NCBI GenBank assembly: GCA_017311315.1
Contig: CM029617.1
Span: forward strand, 15,357,455-15,421,454
Length of the DNA stretch: 64,000 nt
Reading direction: 5' to 3'
Source: Dendrocalamus latiflorus
Taxonomy: Eukaryota > Streptophyta > Magnoliopsida > Poales > Poaceae
Below are positions 1 to 12,544 of this stretch, piece after piece (within the stretch, counting starts at the first letter, position 1; every line of letters starts with the position of its first letter). The translations under genes were made by a program, and so were the position numbers. Below the pieces are notes generated by a model, which was not told where the DNA came from, made no database searches, and saw only the letters and a program-made list of their open reading frames with translations.

Positions 1-3000
1 TGACCATAGCATGATTTAGACCTTAATCATTATCTCTATACCCTATGCAATCAAGAGAGCCATTTTTGACTATTAAATAATTTGGGTATAAAGCCACTAG
101 CATTTGGACTAGTTATCACATATAAATAATTAATGTGATTTGCTTAAACGAAGTGAATGGTTAACTACTAAGCAAGGGCAATAATAAAGAAAATCTCTTT
201 TGGTTAAATGTTCAAATTTAATAAAGGCTACCATTAGTTATAATTAAAAATCTATGCTCAATATTCAACATGCCTTCATTAAATAAATTGTACCCGTAGA
301 TTTGGCTAAATAGCAAATATTGAAATACGACCTTATATACCAAGCTTTGCCTAGATAACTAAGTTTAAACTAAAATTTGAGATGAAGCTAAGCCCACTAG
401 TAGCTAAAGTAACGACAAGATAATAAAAGTGACACTAATTAAATCTTAATGTTAGTTTTAAATGAATAATGGTACTGAACATAAATTTATATAACAAGCT
501 AGGACCCGTATAAATAGACCCTAATTTAAATTAAACTTAACCTAGCGATAAAATGAGGTACATAAAATATCACACCACAGGCCTTGTCTACGAACATCTG
601 AATCACCCAATAACTGATAATAAATCTAAACTAAATTTATTTGGATTTATTTGGATCCTTTGAGTTATTCGCTTTTATTTGGATTCAGTCGTTTATCACG
701 TAATTAGAAATTGGAAGTCGTGAAGACTCATGGGATCAAGTAAGGTCAAGCTCGAAGTGAAGATAAATGCCAAAAATTGAAGAGAAAGCATCGTGTGAGC
801 TCAAGACCGCGGTAAACCGCGCCAAGCGAGTTAATACTTTGATCATGCTGAACCTACATTTTCTGCAAATTACTTTGGTTTAAATTATCAAAGTGCATGC
901 TGTTATTTTATATGCAAATACATGTTTAATTTAATATTCTAGTTATATGCGCATTGTTTGCCTTGAATAATATTACACCTCCTTTGAAAGATTTGAATAT
1001 GTGAACCTTGTCACCCTAGCAGAATTATAATAGTAAACTTTCAAAAATAAGTCTGTAACTATACGCCATGCTTAGTATTGCTTAGACACTCAAGGGCGCT
1101 GAAATGCCCCAAGCCTCATTATCATTTTTTAATCATGAGAAACTGGTTTGGACAGTCATGGTGAGAATGACTGGTATATTTTGACATGATTATTTTATGC
1201 TCCCAAAAATCCCAACTTGCTTAAATATCTAAGTGGATGATTTGGGGGCTGGTATGAGGTGCAGTGGAAGCACAAATTATGGAGTGTGGTAGAACCGCTC
1301 AGGTAATCCTAAGGACCGAATCTTGTCATGAAATCCCATGTAAAACCATACAACCATAAGTCTGTAAAGTACAACTTGGCTAAGTAAATTTATCGAAATC
1401 CCGGACTCATCTCACTGGTAGTGGATAGAAGTGGATACACAAGGACAAGAGAAGGCCTAAAGGGACACCGAGTGGAGGGTGAAGTTTCCCAGTCGTACTA
1501 GCGCTGAGGGGAGTGGAGCCCGAATAACGCTAGTAACCGTGAGGAACATCCCGTGCATAGATGGGACCCACCGCAAGTGGGCAGTTTCCCATAAGGTGAG
1601 ATGACAAAAGGGACTAGATACGTTGAAAAGTCACTGTGATGGTCTGCTCAACCACATGACTAAGGAATCGTGTAGGGCAACGAGTTGATTGTCTCTTGTG
1701 GTGAAAGTGTACAAACTCTGCAGAGTCAAAACTATTCGAATAGCCGTGCCCACGGTCAAGGGCGGATATGGGAACTTAACCAGATATAGTTCTATTTCAA
1801 AATGCTTTATGGATGGGATTGGAAAAGTGAAGGGCAGTGGAAAGCCCTGATTTGAGTTGTCCTGGGTGTTGTCCCAGTGGTAATGTAAGCGGCTATAACG
1901 CTGAAGTTCTAGCATATGGTGCAGAGACCATGTAACGGTGGATGGAATCTGGATCACTATTATTATTGTATTCTCTTACACATTATGTCTTGGTCAAAAC
2001 TGCTAGGTTTCAGGGAATTTCTATGTATTATCTTTCAAATAATGGCACTTCTACTCTTGCAAAATAAAATACAAGGGGGAATAAATAGAGTTGTGAGTAA
2101 AGGAGATGGATGCATGTGATGAACACATAAAGATATTGGTGGATTCATGTTGATCATAAAAAGGACACGATAGAGTGGATTCTGGGATAAATACATTGGT
2201 GGAGATTAAATGAATATATAGGCTAGGTAGATGATTTAAATGGTTTTGGAGAATTAAGGAGTGCAAAGGTAATTGCTAGATTATAACACTGATAACTAAT
2301 ATAAATTCTTGGAAGATGTTGGCGATAAAGGGATTAATATGCTTTGATCAATTACTGGATGGATGAATTGAATTACTGAGAATTTGGAAGTATGATATCA
2401 ATTATTGGAGTATGGATCTGATTAATGATATTCTTGGTGGATGATTACTAGTGAATTGTAGACTTGATCAATGATATTTTGGTGGAGGTATAATAGTGAA
2501 CTAATTAGAGTTAGATAATGGAAAATAAGGTTGATTATTAGAAGAGAAAATTATGGTTGTGGATCAATAACAAAAGGATTAGATTGTTAGGAATTTGGAA
2601 TACAAAAGATATTGGTGAAATAATTAAATGATATTAGATTAATAATGTCACTGGCTGTTTGGAGTTTTAGGCAGCAATTGATCGGTGGATTATATAAATT
2701 ATGATACTCGCTGTTTGGGGATTTATGCAGCAATTGATTGGTGGATTATATAAATGATGATACTCGCTGTTTGGGGATTCAGGCAACGATTGATTCGTGG
2801 ATTGTATAACTGATGCTATTCGCTGTTTGGAGTCTTAGATAGCAAACAATATAGAAAGAGTAAGATCGGTAGACTAATTAAATGATGTCACTCGCTGTTT
2901 GGAGTCTTAGACAGCAGCCAATAAAGGAAGCGTATTTTTGGTGGATTAAGTCCATTATGGTAATCGCTGTGTGGAGTTTAGGTAGCAACCATAACACTAT

Positions 3001-3487
3001 GATTAAAAAATAATAATGCTACCAAAAACGATTTTGGCAAATAAAATAACCCGAGCCTCTCCTTTGATAAGCCATACATACTATTTATTTGCATTCTGTG
3101 TATTGGCTCGTGGAGCACGGTGGTTAGTGTGCTCACACTCGCTCTCATAACAAATCCAGAAGCAGGAATCGGATCACTACGCTTCCGCAACACTATTGGT
3201 CATGGTGGCAAAGATGATAAGGACGTCAAGGGCTAGGTCGTGCACCTCCAGTTGGCTGCCTGTGGGCATGTCCTAAAGGTCCCACCTGTGTGCTTCGTTC
3301 TTCCGCTGCTGCAATTTAATGATTTCGGCCAAATCGGCCCATGAGTAAGTCTATTATTATATTTACGCTTCCGCATGATATGTATTTTGATATTCAGAAC
3401 TGTAATCTGTGAGCACTATCTACTGATCCAGGGAATAGTGCGATGGAATCACAGAGGAATCCAGATTGCAAAATCTGGGGCCCTACA
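1..3487 (+). mobile_element. Long LTR-like family, copy C (3' part)
   Basis: The left end lies outside the window. From about 640 the sequence matches, in the same order, the reverse complement of copy B (13600 down to 10971): the motif CTCAAGACCGCGGTAAACC near 800, the triple palindrome at 1716-1755, and the terminal stem GCACTA (3413-3418) / TAGTGC (3436-3441). It ends in CCCTACA at 3487. Positions 1-600, AT-rich, resemble 38400-39060 in copy H. There are no coding domains; the small ORFs here are not conserved. I infer a solo LTR or non-autonomous retroelement. The 5-bp duplication cannot be tested because the left end is missing. Confidence 0.7.
1716..1755. repeat. Triple palindrome block in copy C
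   Basis: Three dyad-symmetric words lie in a row: CTCTGCAGAG (1716-1725), CTATTCGAATAG (1732-1743) and CCGTGCCCACGG (1744-1755). The same trio recurs in copies A, B, D and, in decayed form, E. Function unknown. Confidence 0.75.
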
Positions 3488-4485
3488 TTCCTTCAGTAAT
3501 TGATTTAAAAATTTCTCATACTCAATTATTCCAAAAAAAAGATAATAGAATTACGGCAAAAACGTGGACTCAATACTAGTTTACAATTATGCGGTTCTTT
3601 CAGTGGCATTTTCGGTTAATCGACCCATGTACTGAAAAAATATTGGGATTTTTATCCTAAATCTACGATTTATAACTCTTAGAATAGTATACATATGTGG
3701 CTGGAATCTTTTGGGCATATGACTTATTGTTTCTATAGTAACTAACTTTCAAACGATATGTATTTTCAAGATAGGGTCTATAAGTCGATTACAGTAGACA
3801 CTGTACTGAATTCATTTATATCGGTCAAAATCATACACGAGTGTCTCTCTCTCCATACTCTCTCTTGTGAACAGCCCGAATTGAAAAATTTAAGTTAAAA
3901 GTAATAAGTAACAACTCAAAAGAACCCACCATGAGAAAAAGATCTTTCTATATTACATGAGCACTGCGCAATGGTACAAGTCTTTCTTTTTAAAGTGTTT
4001 GGCAGGGGCTTTTTTTCAGAGTACAACAATACTCACACCATATGCACACGCTTAGGTGGGCGCGTTTAATACACACGCTAAGATAAAAGCAGAGATCTGA
4101 AGTCTCGCAATGTACGAACACACACTTTAACCACTAAATACTTCTACATATATGTGTACTTCGAGAAATACTATTTACATAAACAATATCAAAAATATAC
4201 TATTTATATAAAAAAATATACCAAAAAATAAGACACCCTGATAGAGCCGAGGCGGGTGGGCTGCAGGCCGACTGTCACTGTAGGAGCAGTGTTCGGTTCT
4301 CGTTTGGCAGCGACTTTCGCAGGCACCTGATTCGGTTGCTGAAATAGCGTGTGGATTGTACGTGTTCTTTCCAAACCATATCTTCTTTTCAATAAAGTGC
4401 TACCTACCATATCACTTATTATTCGTGATGTGAAACTTGCTAAATTACGATATTACATATTAGATGGTTGTTTAATTTCTATCTA
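3488..4485. other. Intergenic, AT-rich, no gene seen
   Basis: Between the end of copy C and the hAT MITE I see no gene, no coding similarity and no clear repeat. The short ORFs are unsupported. Confidence 0.6.
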
Positions 4486-4493
4486 CTTATATT

Positions 4494-4719
4494 CAGGCGC
4501 GGACCTAGGATTAAAATTGAGTGGGGGCATACATATCAGCGCAGCGCTACGCATAGCTGAGAAGGCACTGCTGGCCTGCCGGCTGCCTCACTGGGCCACT
4601 GGGGGCCTGATGAGTTGTGGACTGAGGGCCTATATGGATTAAATCCAGAGAGTATAAGTGATTAACGAAATTAACTGGGGGCCAAGGCCCCCACTAATTA
4701 TGCTTTGGGTCCGCCCCTG
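4494..4719. mobile_element. hAT-type MITE with 8-bp target duplication
   Basis: The termini are inverted: CAGGCGCGGACC at the left, and CAGGGGCGGACC when the right end is read on the other strand. The flanks are CTTATATT (4486-4493) and CTAATATT (4720-4727), an 8-bp duplication with one mismatch, as expected for hAT elements. The element is 226 bp and non-coding. The 97-aa ORF crossing it is therefore not a gene. Confidence 0.8.
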
Positions 4720-5423
4720 CTAATATTGTTACCATTGTTCTCACCATGATTTTTTTACCGCAAAGACTAGTGTGATATGCAACGTGGTGTGTGTAGGGCA
4801 CGTGCTAAGTAGTAACAGCCTTTTTATTTTTCTAATGTCATCTGAAATGTGTAATGGCGCGCATAATCCCCAGCATTATTAGCGGGGGTTCCGGCGCTCG
4901 CACCGTGGCCACATCGCCCCGCCGCTCCGTTCGCCCGACGCGTGCCGCTGTCCTTTTGCGTACGGTCGGGAGACCCACTTCCCTCCTATTTTTCGAAAAT
5001 TACGTAAAGGTCTTTTTTCCTCGCGAAAAGGTCCCTGCAAGTTTTTTTAAAAAAACTTTTAGATGGCGCCCCGCGGGTTTCCGAAATTACGTATAGGTCC
5101 TTATTTACTTACGTACAGGCCCTTACAGGTCCTCGGTTTTGTACCAAAAAACCCTTTGATTTTACCGGAATTACGCATGTGCCCTCGATTTTTTTAAATA
5201 AAACTCTCTACGAATTGTCGTCTCTTTTACTTTGGTCCACACGGTAACTAGCGCGGCGTGCGTCACGCTTATGTGGCTAGTATATTAATTGATTGGTCCC
5301 TAGGATCCCCGAAATAATACGGCCGTAGTACCCATCACTCATAATTTACACGCATGAGTGGTTGCTGGATCCACGGTCAAGCCATTGACCGAGACTCGAG
5401 TAATGAGTGATGCGATGCCAACG
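4720..5423. other. Intergenic with short repeated motif
   Basis: No gene is supported. A GC-rich patch (4854-4990) is followed by three loosely repeated words of the type AATTACGTA(A/T)AGGTC near 4999, 5084 and 5110. The 80-aa ORF at 4854-5096 runs through this repeat, has a biased composition and resembles no family I know. Confidence 0.5.
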
Positions 5424-5645
5424 GCTCGTTTCAGCATAGCTTCTGGAGTTTTTTTTCTTCTGATTTTTTGTTTTTGGATTTTTTATCTTTTCTTTTTTCT
5501 TATATTCTTTGTATTGTCCATGATGGATTAACTTTTTTATTTTAAAATTTTTAAATTTAATTACGCCAAATAAGCTACCTCAGTTACAGTGAAAAATAAA
5601 CCAGCTACAGTGAAAAAAACGATAAGTCATCGCCAAAACGGTGCC
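5424..5645. mobile_element. Possible MITE
   Basis: The left end GGCTCGTTTCAGCATAGCTTC and the right end, read on the other strand as GGCACCGTTTTGGCGATGAC, look like imperfect terminal inverted repeats. The interior is T-rich and resembles the element at 55963-56189 (CTTTTTATTTT...AAATTTAATTA, then CAGTTACAGT). I could not confirm a target duplication, so boundaries are approximate. Confidence 0.4.
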
Positions 5646-7547
5646 TTCAAATTTCTCCCAAGTATTCCCCAAATCTTCATTCCAATAGCTATGAGAAGCT
5701 ATGAAGATCAAGAAACCAAAAATCTAAAAATTCTCGAAGCTACTGAAAATTCCAGCCAGTCAATAGTGATCTGTTGATCCAAAAGGTTTAAAAGTTGAAT
5801 CAAAGCTAGTAGTTCATGACCTTAGAAACCAGTCCTAATAAAAAAACTTCAACGAACTTGAGAGATGTGAGATATTTTTATTCGTAAAGTTGTGTTGCAT
5901 CAAAATCGGGCTAAAATCTAAAATTGAGCCAGCTTTTAAACCAAAACTTTAAATCACTTGAAATTTGATATACACATTCTCTAGAATATCAGGAACATAT
6001 TCCAATCAACGATTAAGAAAATTGTTACTAAAGTTCTAACCTTTTTCAGTTTGACGGGAGATTACACAAAAAACGGGTCAAAAACCTAAAACAGTAAATA
6101 CGACTTGCTCATGGGTGGATAATGGCTAAGATAACTTTAGATGCATTTCCACATATCACAATAAGTTAGGACATTGAAGAAATCAAGCAAAAAAAACCTC
6201 ATATCAATAAATCACTTGAAAGATCAACGTGCAAAAACCGAGTTTCTTGATGAATTTGCTACCAAAGTGGCTAAATGGGTGGAGATTGATTTTCTGAAAT
6301 TATCTTCATCTCTTATACGTCATTGGCACAACAAGATCAAGAAGAGGGAAGAGAAGAGATCAAAACCAACCGAATCAAGAGCAAATCAATCAAAACAAGA
6401 AATAGCCATAGAGATGATCAAATGGGATAACTAGCCCCATCTAACCCTTACTGGATACTATCCAATTAGTACAATGGGGAAACTCGATAACCCCACACAC
6501 AAGTTTTAACTCACTACACTTATGCACGCTTTTCAAAGCATATAAACTTGAATCCGCTAAGTCCTAAACTTTGATTCAACTTGATCAAATAAGCTTCTCC
6601 ATGACCTAAATCGTCTTCCCAAGCGCCGCTCACGCGTCGCGGTTTTCTTCCAAAGCCATTTCCGGTATTTTGATCGAACTACCAAAATACCCTTCTTTGT
6701 CCAGTTATCTTCTTCCATTGCAAGCAATCGCCATACTTGCCACGTATAGGTGCACTATTGACTTGCCACGCGTCAGCAAGTCTCTGCCATTCCGATTTCA
6801 CCGGACCACGTCTCACTTGGACTGACCATGCCATATGGTACAAACCTATCGTTTGAACTTCCCTTCAATATTTCTCACCTTTCTCGTGCCAAGCTTGAGC
6901 TTACCATCTCACCCGGCATGCTTGATCATTTTGAGTCTTGGCTCTTCCATGAGTGTAGCCCTGATTCTTACCATTGACCATAGTTGACTCGAAGCGACCA
7001 TGCACATCCAAAGACAAGAAAATAATTTTCAAGCACAAATTCTTTACAACTTGATCTACAATAGCAATGACATATCTCATACAACCTATAACTAATGACC
7101 TAGGTCAATAAATCATCCTATGACTTAAAATTCCCAAAATCATCCATTTTGCAGCTTGTCCAGAAAAATATATAAATTTCATATTTTCACTCCTGTAAAA
7201 TGACAATGGTTTATTACAACAAAACTATAAACTTTCTCTCATAGTCCTTCAATCTTCCCCTTAATGAACCCATTGACAATTTCTCAAAAATACAAGTAGA
7301 GGGTGGTTTTAGAATTTAGAGAGGAAATTTTGCAAATAAATTTGAAAATAGTCACAAGAAGCATGTAGGGGCTGAAAAATGACCATTTGAGACAGCGGTG
7401 AATTGAAGCTAATGAAAATAACATAAGTTCCATAGAAACCTTCAAATCCACCAAATTAGTCGAGAATCTCACTTTTGGTTCATATGAAAGAACAATTATT
7501 CTATTTGACATTGGTCATAGTGAGAATAGATCAAAAGATCAAGAGAA
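5646..7547. other. Intergenic, no gene or repeat identified
   Basis: I read 1.9 kb of AT-rich sequence on both strands without finding a recognisable protein, RNA gene or bounded element. The 86-aa ORF at 6174-6434 is Lys/Ser-rich and matches no family I know. Codes for nothing I can support. Confidence 0.5.
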
Positions 7548-8790
7548 TGTAACAGCCCAAGTTTTTTTTTAAAAACAAATAATTGTAAAAATAATTTAAA
7601 ATAAAAATAAGTATTTTGGTTGCTTGAATTTTATTTTTGATTTGGCCTGACATTCTGTTTTTAAAAAATGCCAGATTTGAAAAGTAGTAAAAATAGTATT
7701 AAACAAAATGATATTTTGATTTTCTATAAAAATACTATTTTAAATTAACTATTTGGAAGCATTCGGCATTTATCTGGATTTTCTGTGTTTTTCTGGATTT
7801 TAAAAATCAATTTCAAAGCTAAAAAGTATTTTTCTAAAAATTAAAAAGATCAAATTTAAGTTGAAAATATTTTTCCTAAGTCTAAATCATCTCCAGAAAT
7901 TTCTGTGAATTTTTCTGGAATTTTTTATACTTTATTTTCTAAATGTTTTGGAAATCCCTATCTCTTCTCGAGCTGACAATTGTCATGTCTAGATCTAATC
8001 TTCAGCACCTGATTAAATATTGGCTCTTCATCTTCACTTAACCCACTCCATCTTGATCCGATGGCCTAGATTCAATCTACGCCATCAGATATGATCCCAC
8101 GTCATAATCTTTCTTTTTCAGTACAAAAATAATTCAGAAAATCTCCTTTTCCTTTTTCTTTAGTTTCAAACTTCAGAGAGCCCGTTCTCTTTCGTTTTAA
8201 ATCCGATTGAGCCAATTAAAATTTCTAAATTCTTTAAAAATTCTAATCTATCTATTTATGTCCTCGTTTAAAATTTTTAAAGTCTGTTTAAAAATTTATT
8301 TGAATTAAATTATAGCTTAGCAATTAAAAATATTTTAAATGGTTAAAATATACTTCAAATAAATATGAAATTATTTTATTTGATAATTTCGGGTTCCAAA
8401 GATTTTTATAGAATTTTTCTAAATTTTCTGAATTTATTTATTTTTTTTGGGAAAAAAGTATTATTATTATTTTATTTTCTCTCTCCTCCATCACTTCATC
8501 TTCTTCCAGTGAACATTCGTCTCCAGAGAGCACGCACGCGTGAGCCGCCATTGCCGTGATTTCAAGCTTCCATAATTTTCCTAGCTCTACCATGCCGTGT
8601 TCTACCCCATGCTCACCTTACATCTCCATGTTCCATACCCAGTACTATCTCTCTCCAACGTGCCATTGTCGCTCCCCACGCCGTCACTGCCGTTTTCCCT
8701 CACCGCCGGTGATTGCCGCTGTTCCTCGCCGCCGTAGCCGTGTCACCACCTTCGCCTCGTCACCAGGATTCCATTTTGCCCATTCGCCAG

Positions 8791-9727
8791 TGATGCGGAT
8801 ACGCACATGATTAATTTGAATATTATGATGAGTCCGGGGCCAAAGCAATGGAGAAGCATAAGGAGGTTAATCATATTTGCTACCAAGAACAAAAAGCTCA
8901 AAACCCATGGGAATGGAAAGGAGAAAGCCAAGCAACCCATGCAGCTGATCAAGGAGGAAATAAACCCATGCAGTGGGAGAGCAAAAGGGGAGAAGACCAA
9001 GGACTTAAACTACAAGTTTTAGATAAGATTTTCAAGCCAAATTTTGACTTTCTACATGCTCAACCCAATTCAAACTCGGATTCAACTCAGGATTCAATTC
9101 GGATTCGGTTCGGGACAGCCTGACAGGCAGTTACTAAAAATACCATAACTTTAACAAACGGAGTCCGATTCAGGTGTTCTTGTACTCGTTGGAAATATAA
9201 TTTCAAGGGCTACGCAATGGATCTTGTCCCACCTTCAAATTCGTCTCGGATAAAAAGTTATGATCGAAACAAGATGATGGGTGAAAAATATAGTTTCCTT
9301 TTTGTGAGAGTTCGTATCCAAAACCATATAGGGTTGAGTTGTAATTAGTTTGAGGACCATATGGACGTCCCAAGGGGCTATATAAGCCTTGTATTGGCGG
9401 CCTTTAGAGGGAGACCAATTTTATGCATAAGATTGAAACATAGCTATTGCTTGTTCTTTCAACACCAGAGTTCATGCGAGGACTTTGAGAGAGAATTAGG
9501 CGATACATTGTTAGTTCTGCAATTCAAGGTCAAGCCGTCGTTCCATTGGGAATTAGGCGTTCGTCGTTTGTGGTCTCGCGACGAACAATTATCCGGTGTG
9601 TTTTGGGCGTATTCCGAAGAGTTGATGGTTCGTGCATTGGCGCGAGTGTTCAACTAGCGGCATCGTCTACTTCGCATCAACTATCCACGGTTCCTCACTG
9701 AGAAGATTGGGAACCCACCCCGTATCA
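8791..9727 (+). mobile_element. Solo LTR G, inside copy A
   Basis: It begins TGATGCGGATACGC and ends CCCCGTATCA, flanked on both sides by a perfect 5-bp duplication GCCAG (8786-8790 and 9728-9732). Termini of TG..CA and a 5-bp duplication are the hallmark of an LTR insertion. A TATA-like CTATATAAGCC lies at 9379-9389. Copy F at 25194-26280 is the same family in inverted orientation; G lacks about 145 bp present near the start of F. No internal retroelement domain remains, so this is a solo LTR. The ORFs across it are non-coding. Confidence 0.85.
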
Positions 9728-10854
9728 GCCAGCCACCTCACAGCCAACCGGCACCATACTATTCAAAAGATAAGTCTCGGATTTTGTTGTCATTTCATGT
9801 GGCATCTAAAACTTTTAGATATTCGTTCTCCCTCATACAAACTCTGCATCCATTGATTCTTTCTCCTAAGTTCATCTAAAATCATAATCTATCTGTCAAT
9901 ATATATATTTTATAATTTTTGGATTTATTTGGATTTTATTTGAATTTGCTCGCTTTGGTTCTTCGCGTGTAGACTACGACGATTTGGAAGAATTCGATGA
10001 CTCACACCAGACTGCAGAACAAGGCAAGTCACACTCCTTGATCATGTTGATCCCAGTTTTCAAAATAAAATTATGTTGTTTTAAATTATATTGCATGCAT
10101 ATTTTTATTCAACGTATTTCAATTCAGTTTTAAATTTAGTTATTGCCTACTTGTTAATTCCTCCATTGATATTGAATTCCTCGATACCTTGCCACCCTAG
10201 AATCAAACTCTAGTTAATACATTAGTGTTGGCTAGAGAGTTTTAATCAAATGCTTAGACGTGCTTAGTTATAATATTTGTTTTGGGATACCTTTTCACAT
10301 GAAATGATGAACCTTTTTACATAAAATGATAAGCTTTTCAAATGTACTCTTGACTTTGGTGAGTCAAGAAGGTTGATAAAATATTTTGAAACAAAATATA
10401 AAAACTGGTTTAGACTTAGGCAATTGGTGAGAATGGTGGGTGCAGGCATGCCCTGTTGGTCGGAGCCGCAGTGGTTGACTGTCGTGCACGGGGGTATGTG
10501 GTTGGGCCTAAGTCAACTAAGGACCGGTCTGTGAGCTACTGTTGCAAAGCCCTAACGTACTACCACAAGGCTGGCATGGGACATCCCTGGCTGAATAATT
10601 TGCGAGTCCCAACCTGGGTCATGTCATAGGATGAAAGTGAGCGTGGCGTAGGCCATGAGAAGTCTCATTCGGCTCAAGAGAGGGTCCCGGTCTGGTGGAT
10701 TCCTTACTGGGTGAAATCTTAGTGTTGGCTTGACCAGGTTGAAGGCTTTGCAATGTAAAGGCCTTGTCATGATCTCCTCGCCGCACACCTAAGAAAGTGT
10801 GTAACTCGCGTGGCAGTACAGGATGATCATGTCTTGTGGGTAAAGCTGTACAAC

Positions 10855-10897
10855 CTCTGTAGAGTGTATAATCTATCCTGGATAGCCGTGCCCGCGG
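10855..10897. repeat. Triple palindrome block in copy A
   Basis: CTCTGTAGAG (10855-10864), CTATCCTGGATAG (10873-10885) and CCGTGCCCGCGG (10886-10897). Compared with copies B and C, the middle palindrome has changed on both arms together (T..A to C..G), so the symmetry is kept. Confidence 0.7.
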
Positions 10898-12504
10898 TCA
10901 TGGGCATGCTGAGTAAAAGTTTTTCATGGATTAGACTTTGTTTTTAAAAATGGGTTTTTTGAAAACCTTGTGTCAGACCCAGATTTTTCAATCCGGAACC
11001 TTCTGTGATTCCACCGCACTATTCCCTGGATCAGTAGATAGTGCTCACAGATTACAGTTCTGAATATCAAAAGTACATATCATACGGAAGCATAAATATA
11101 ATAGTAAACTTACTCATGGGCCGATTAGGCCGAAATCAATAAATTGCAGCAGCGGAAGAATGAAGCACGCAAGTGGGACCTTTAGGACATGCCCACAGGC
11201 AGCCAACTGGAGGTGCGCGACCTAGCCCTTGACATCTTCATCTTTTCTGCCAGCTTGTCCAATCTTGTTGCTGAGGTGAGGTGATTTGATTCCTGATGCT
11301 GAATTTTGTCGCAAAAGCGAGTGTGAGCACTCCAACCCCGTGCTCCGCGAGCCAATACACATAATGCAAATAAATAGTATGCATGACTTATCAAGGAGAG
11401 GCTCGGGCTATTTTATTTGCAAAAATTGCTTTTGGTAGCATTATTATCATTTAATCATAGTGTTATTGTTGCTATCTAAACTCCACCTAGCGACTACTAT
11501 AATTGACTTAATCCACCAAACTCACACTTTCTATATTCAATGCTGTCTAAAACTCCAAACAGCGGATAACATCAATTATACAATCCACCAATCAATTGCT
11601 GCTTAAAACTCCGAACAGCTAGTGTGATCACTTATCTATTATCATTTAACTGATCCACCAATATCTTCTATAATCTCAATACTAACAATCCAATCCTTTC
11701 GTTATTGATCCACAATCATAATTTGCTCTTCCAATAATCAATTTTACTTTCTAATTCACTAGTACACATCCACCAAGAATTTCGATGATCAAATCTACGA
11801 CTCACTAGTATACATCCACCAATAATATCATTGATCAATTTTATAATTCAATAATTGTTATCATTCCTCCATTATTTCCAGGAATTCAATTCGTCCATCT
11901 AGTATTTGATCCAATCCTATTAATTCCATTATTGCCATCATCTTCTAGAAATTTATATTAGTTATCAGTGTTGTAATCCAATAATTACTTTCACACTCCC
12001 TAATTCTCCAAACATCATTTAAATCATCTATCTAACCTATACACTTATTTAGACTCCACCAATTTATTTCTACCAGAATCTACACTATCGTTTTCTCTTT
12101 ATAATCGACATGAGTCCACAAATATATTTATGTTTTTACCACAAACTTCCATCTTCATTGCTCTCGACTTTATTTATTTCCCCATATAGTTTATTTTGTG
12201 AGAAGTGAAAACATTTTACTTTTGAAATATGATACATAAAAATTTCCTGAGACCTAGTAGTTTTGAACAAAAACATAATGTTCAAGAAAATACAATAATA
12301 ATAGCGATCCAGATTCCATCCACCGTTACATGGCATCTGCACCATATAGCATCTTTCAGCGTTATAGCCGCTTAACTTACCACTGGGATGACACCCAGGA
12401 CAATTCAAATCAGGGCTTTCCACTGCCCTCCACTTTTTCCATTGCCACCCGCAAAGTTTTTGAAATAGAACTATATCTAGTTAAGTTCCCATGTCCGCCC
12501 TTGA

Positions 12505-12544
12505 CCGTGGGCACGGCTATTCGAATAGTTTTGACTCTGCAGAG
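12505..12544. repeat. Triple palindrome block in copy B
   Basis: CCGTGGGCACGG (12505-12516), CTATTCGAATAG (12517-12528) and CTCTGCAGAG (12535-12544): three consecutive perfect palindromes, in the inverse order to copies A and C because B is on the other strand. Confidence 0.75.
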
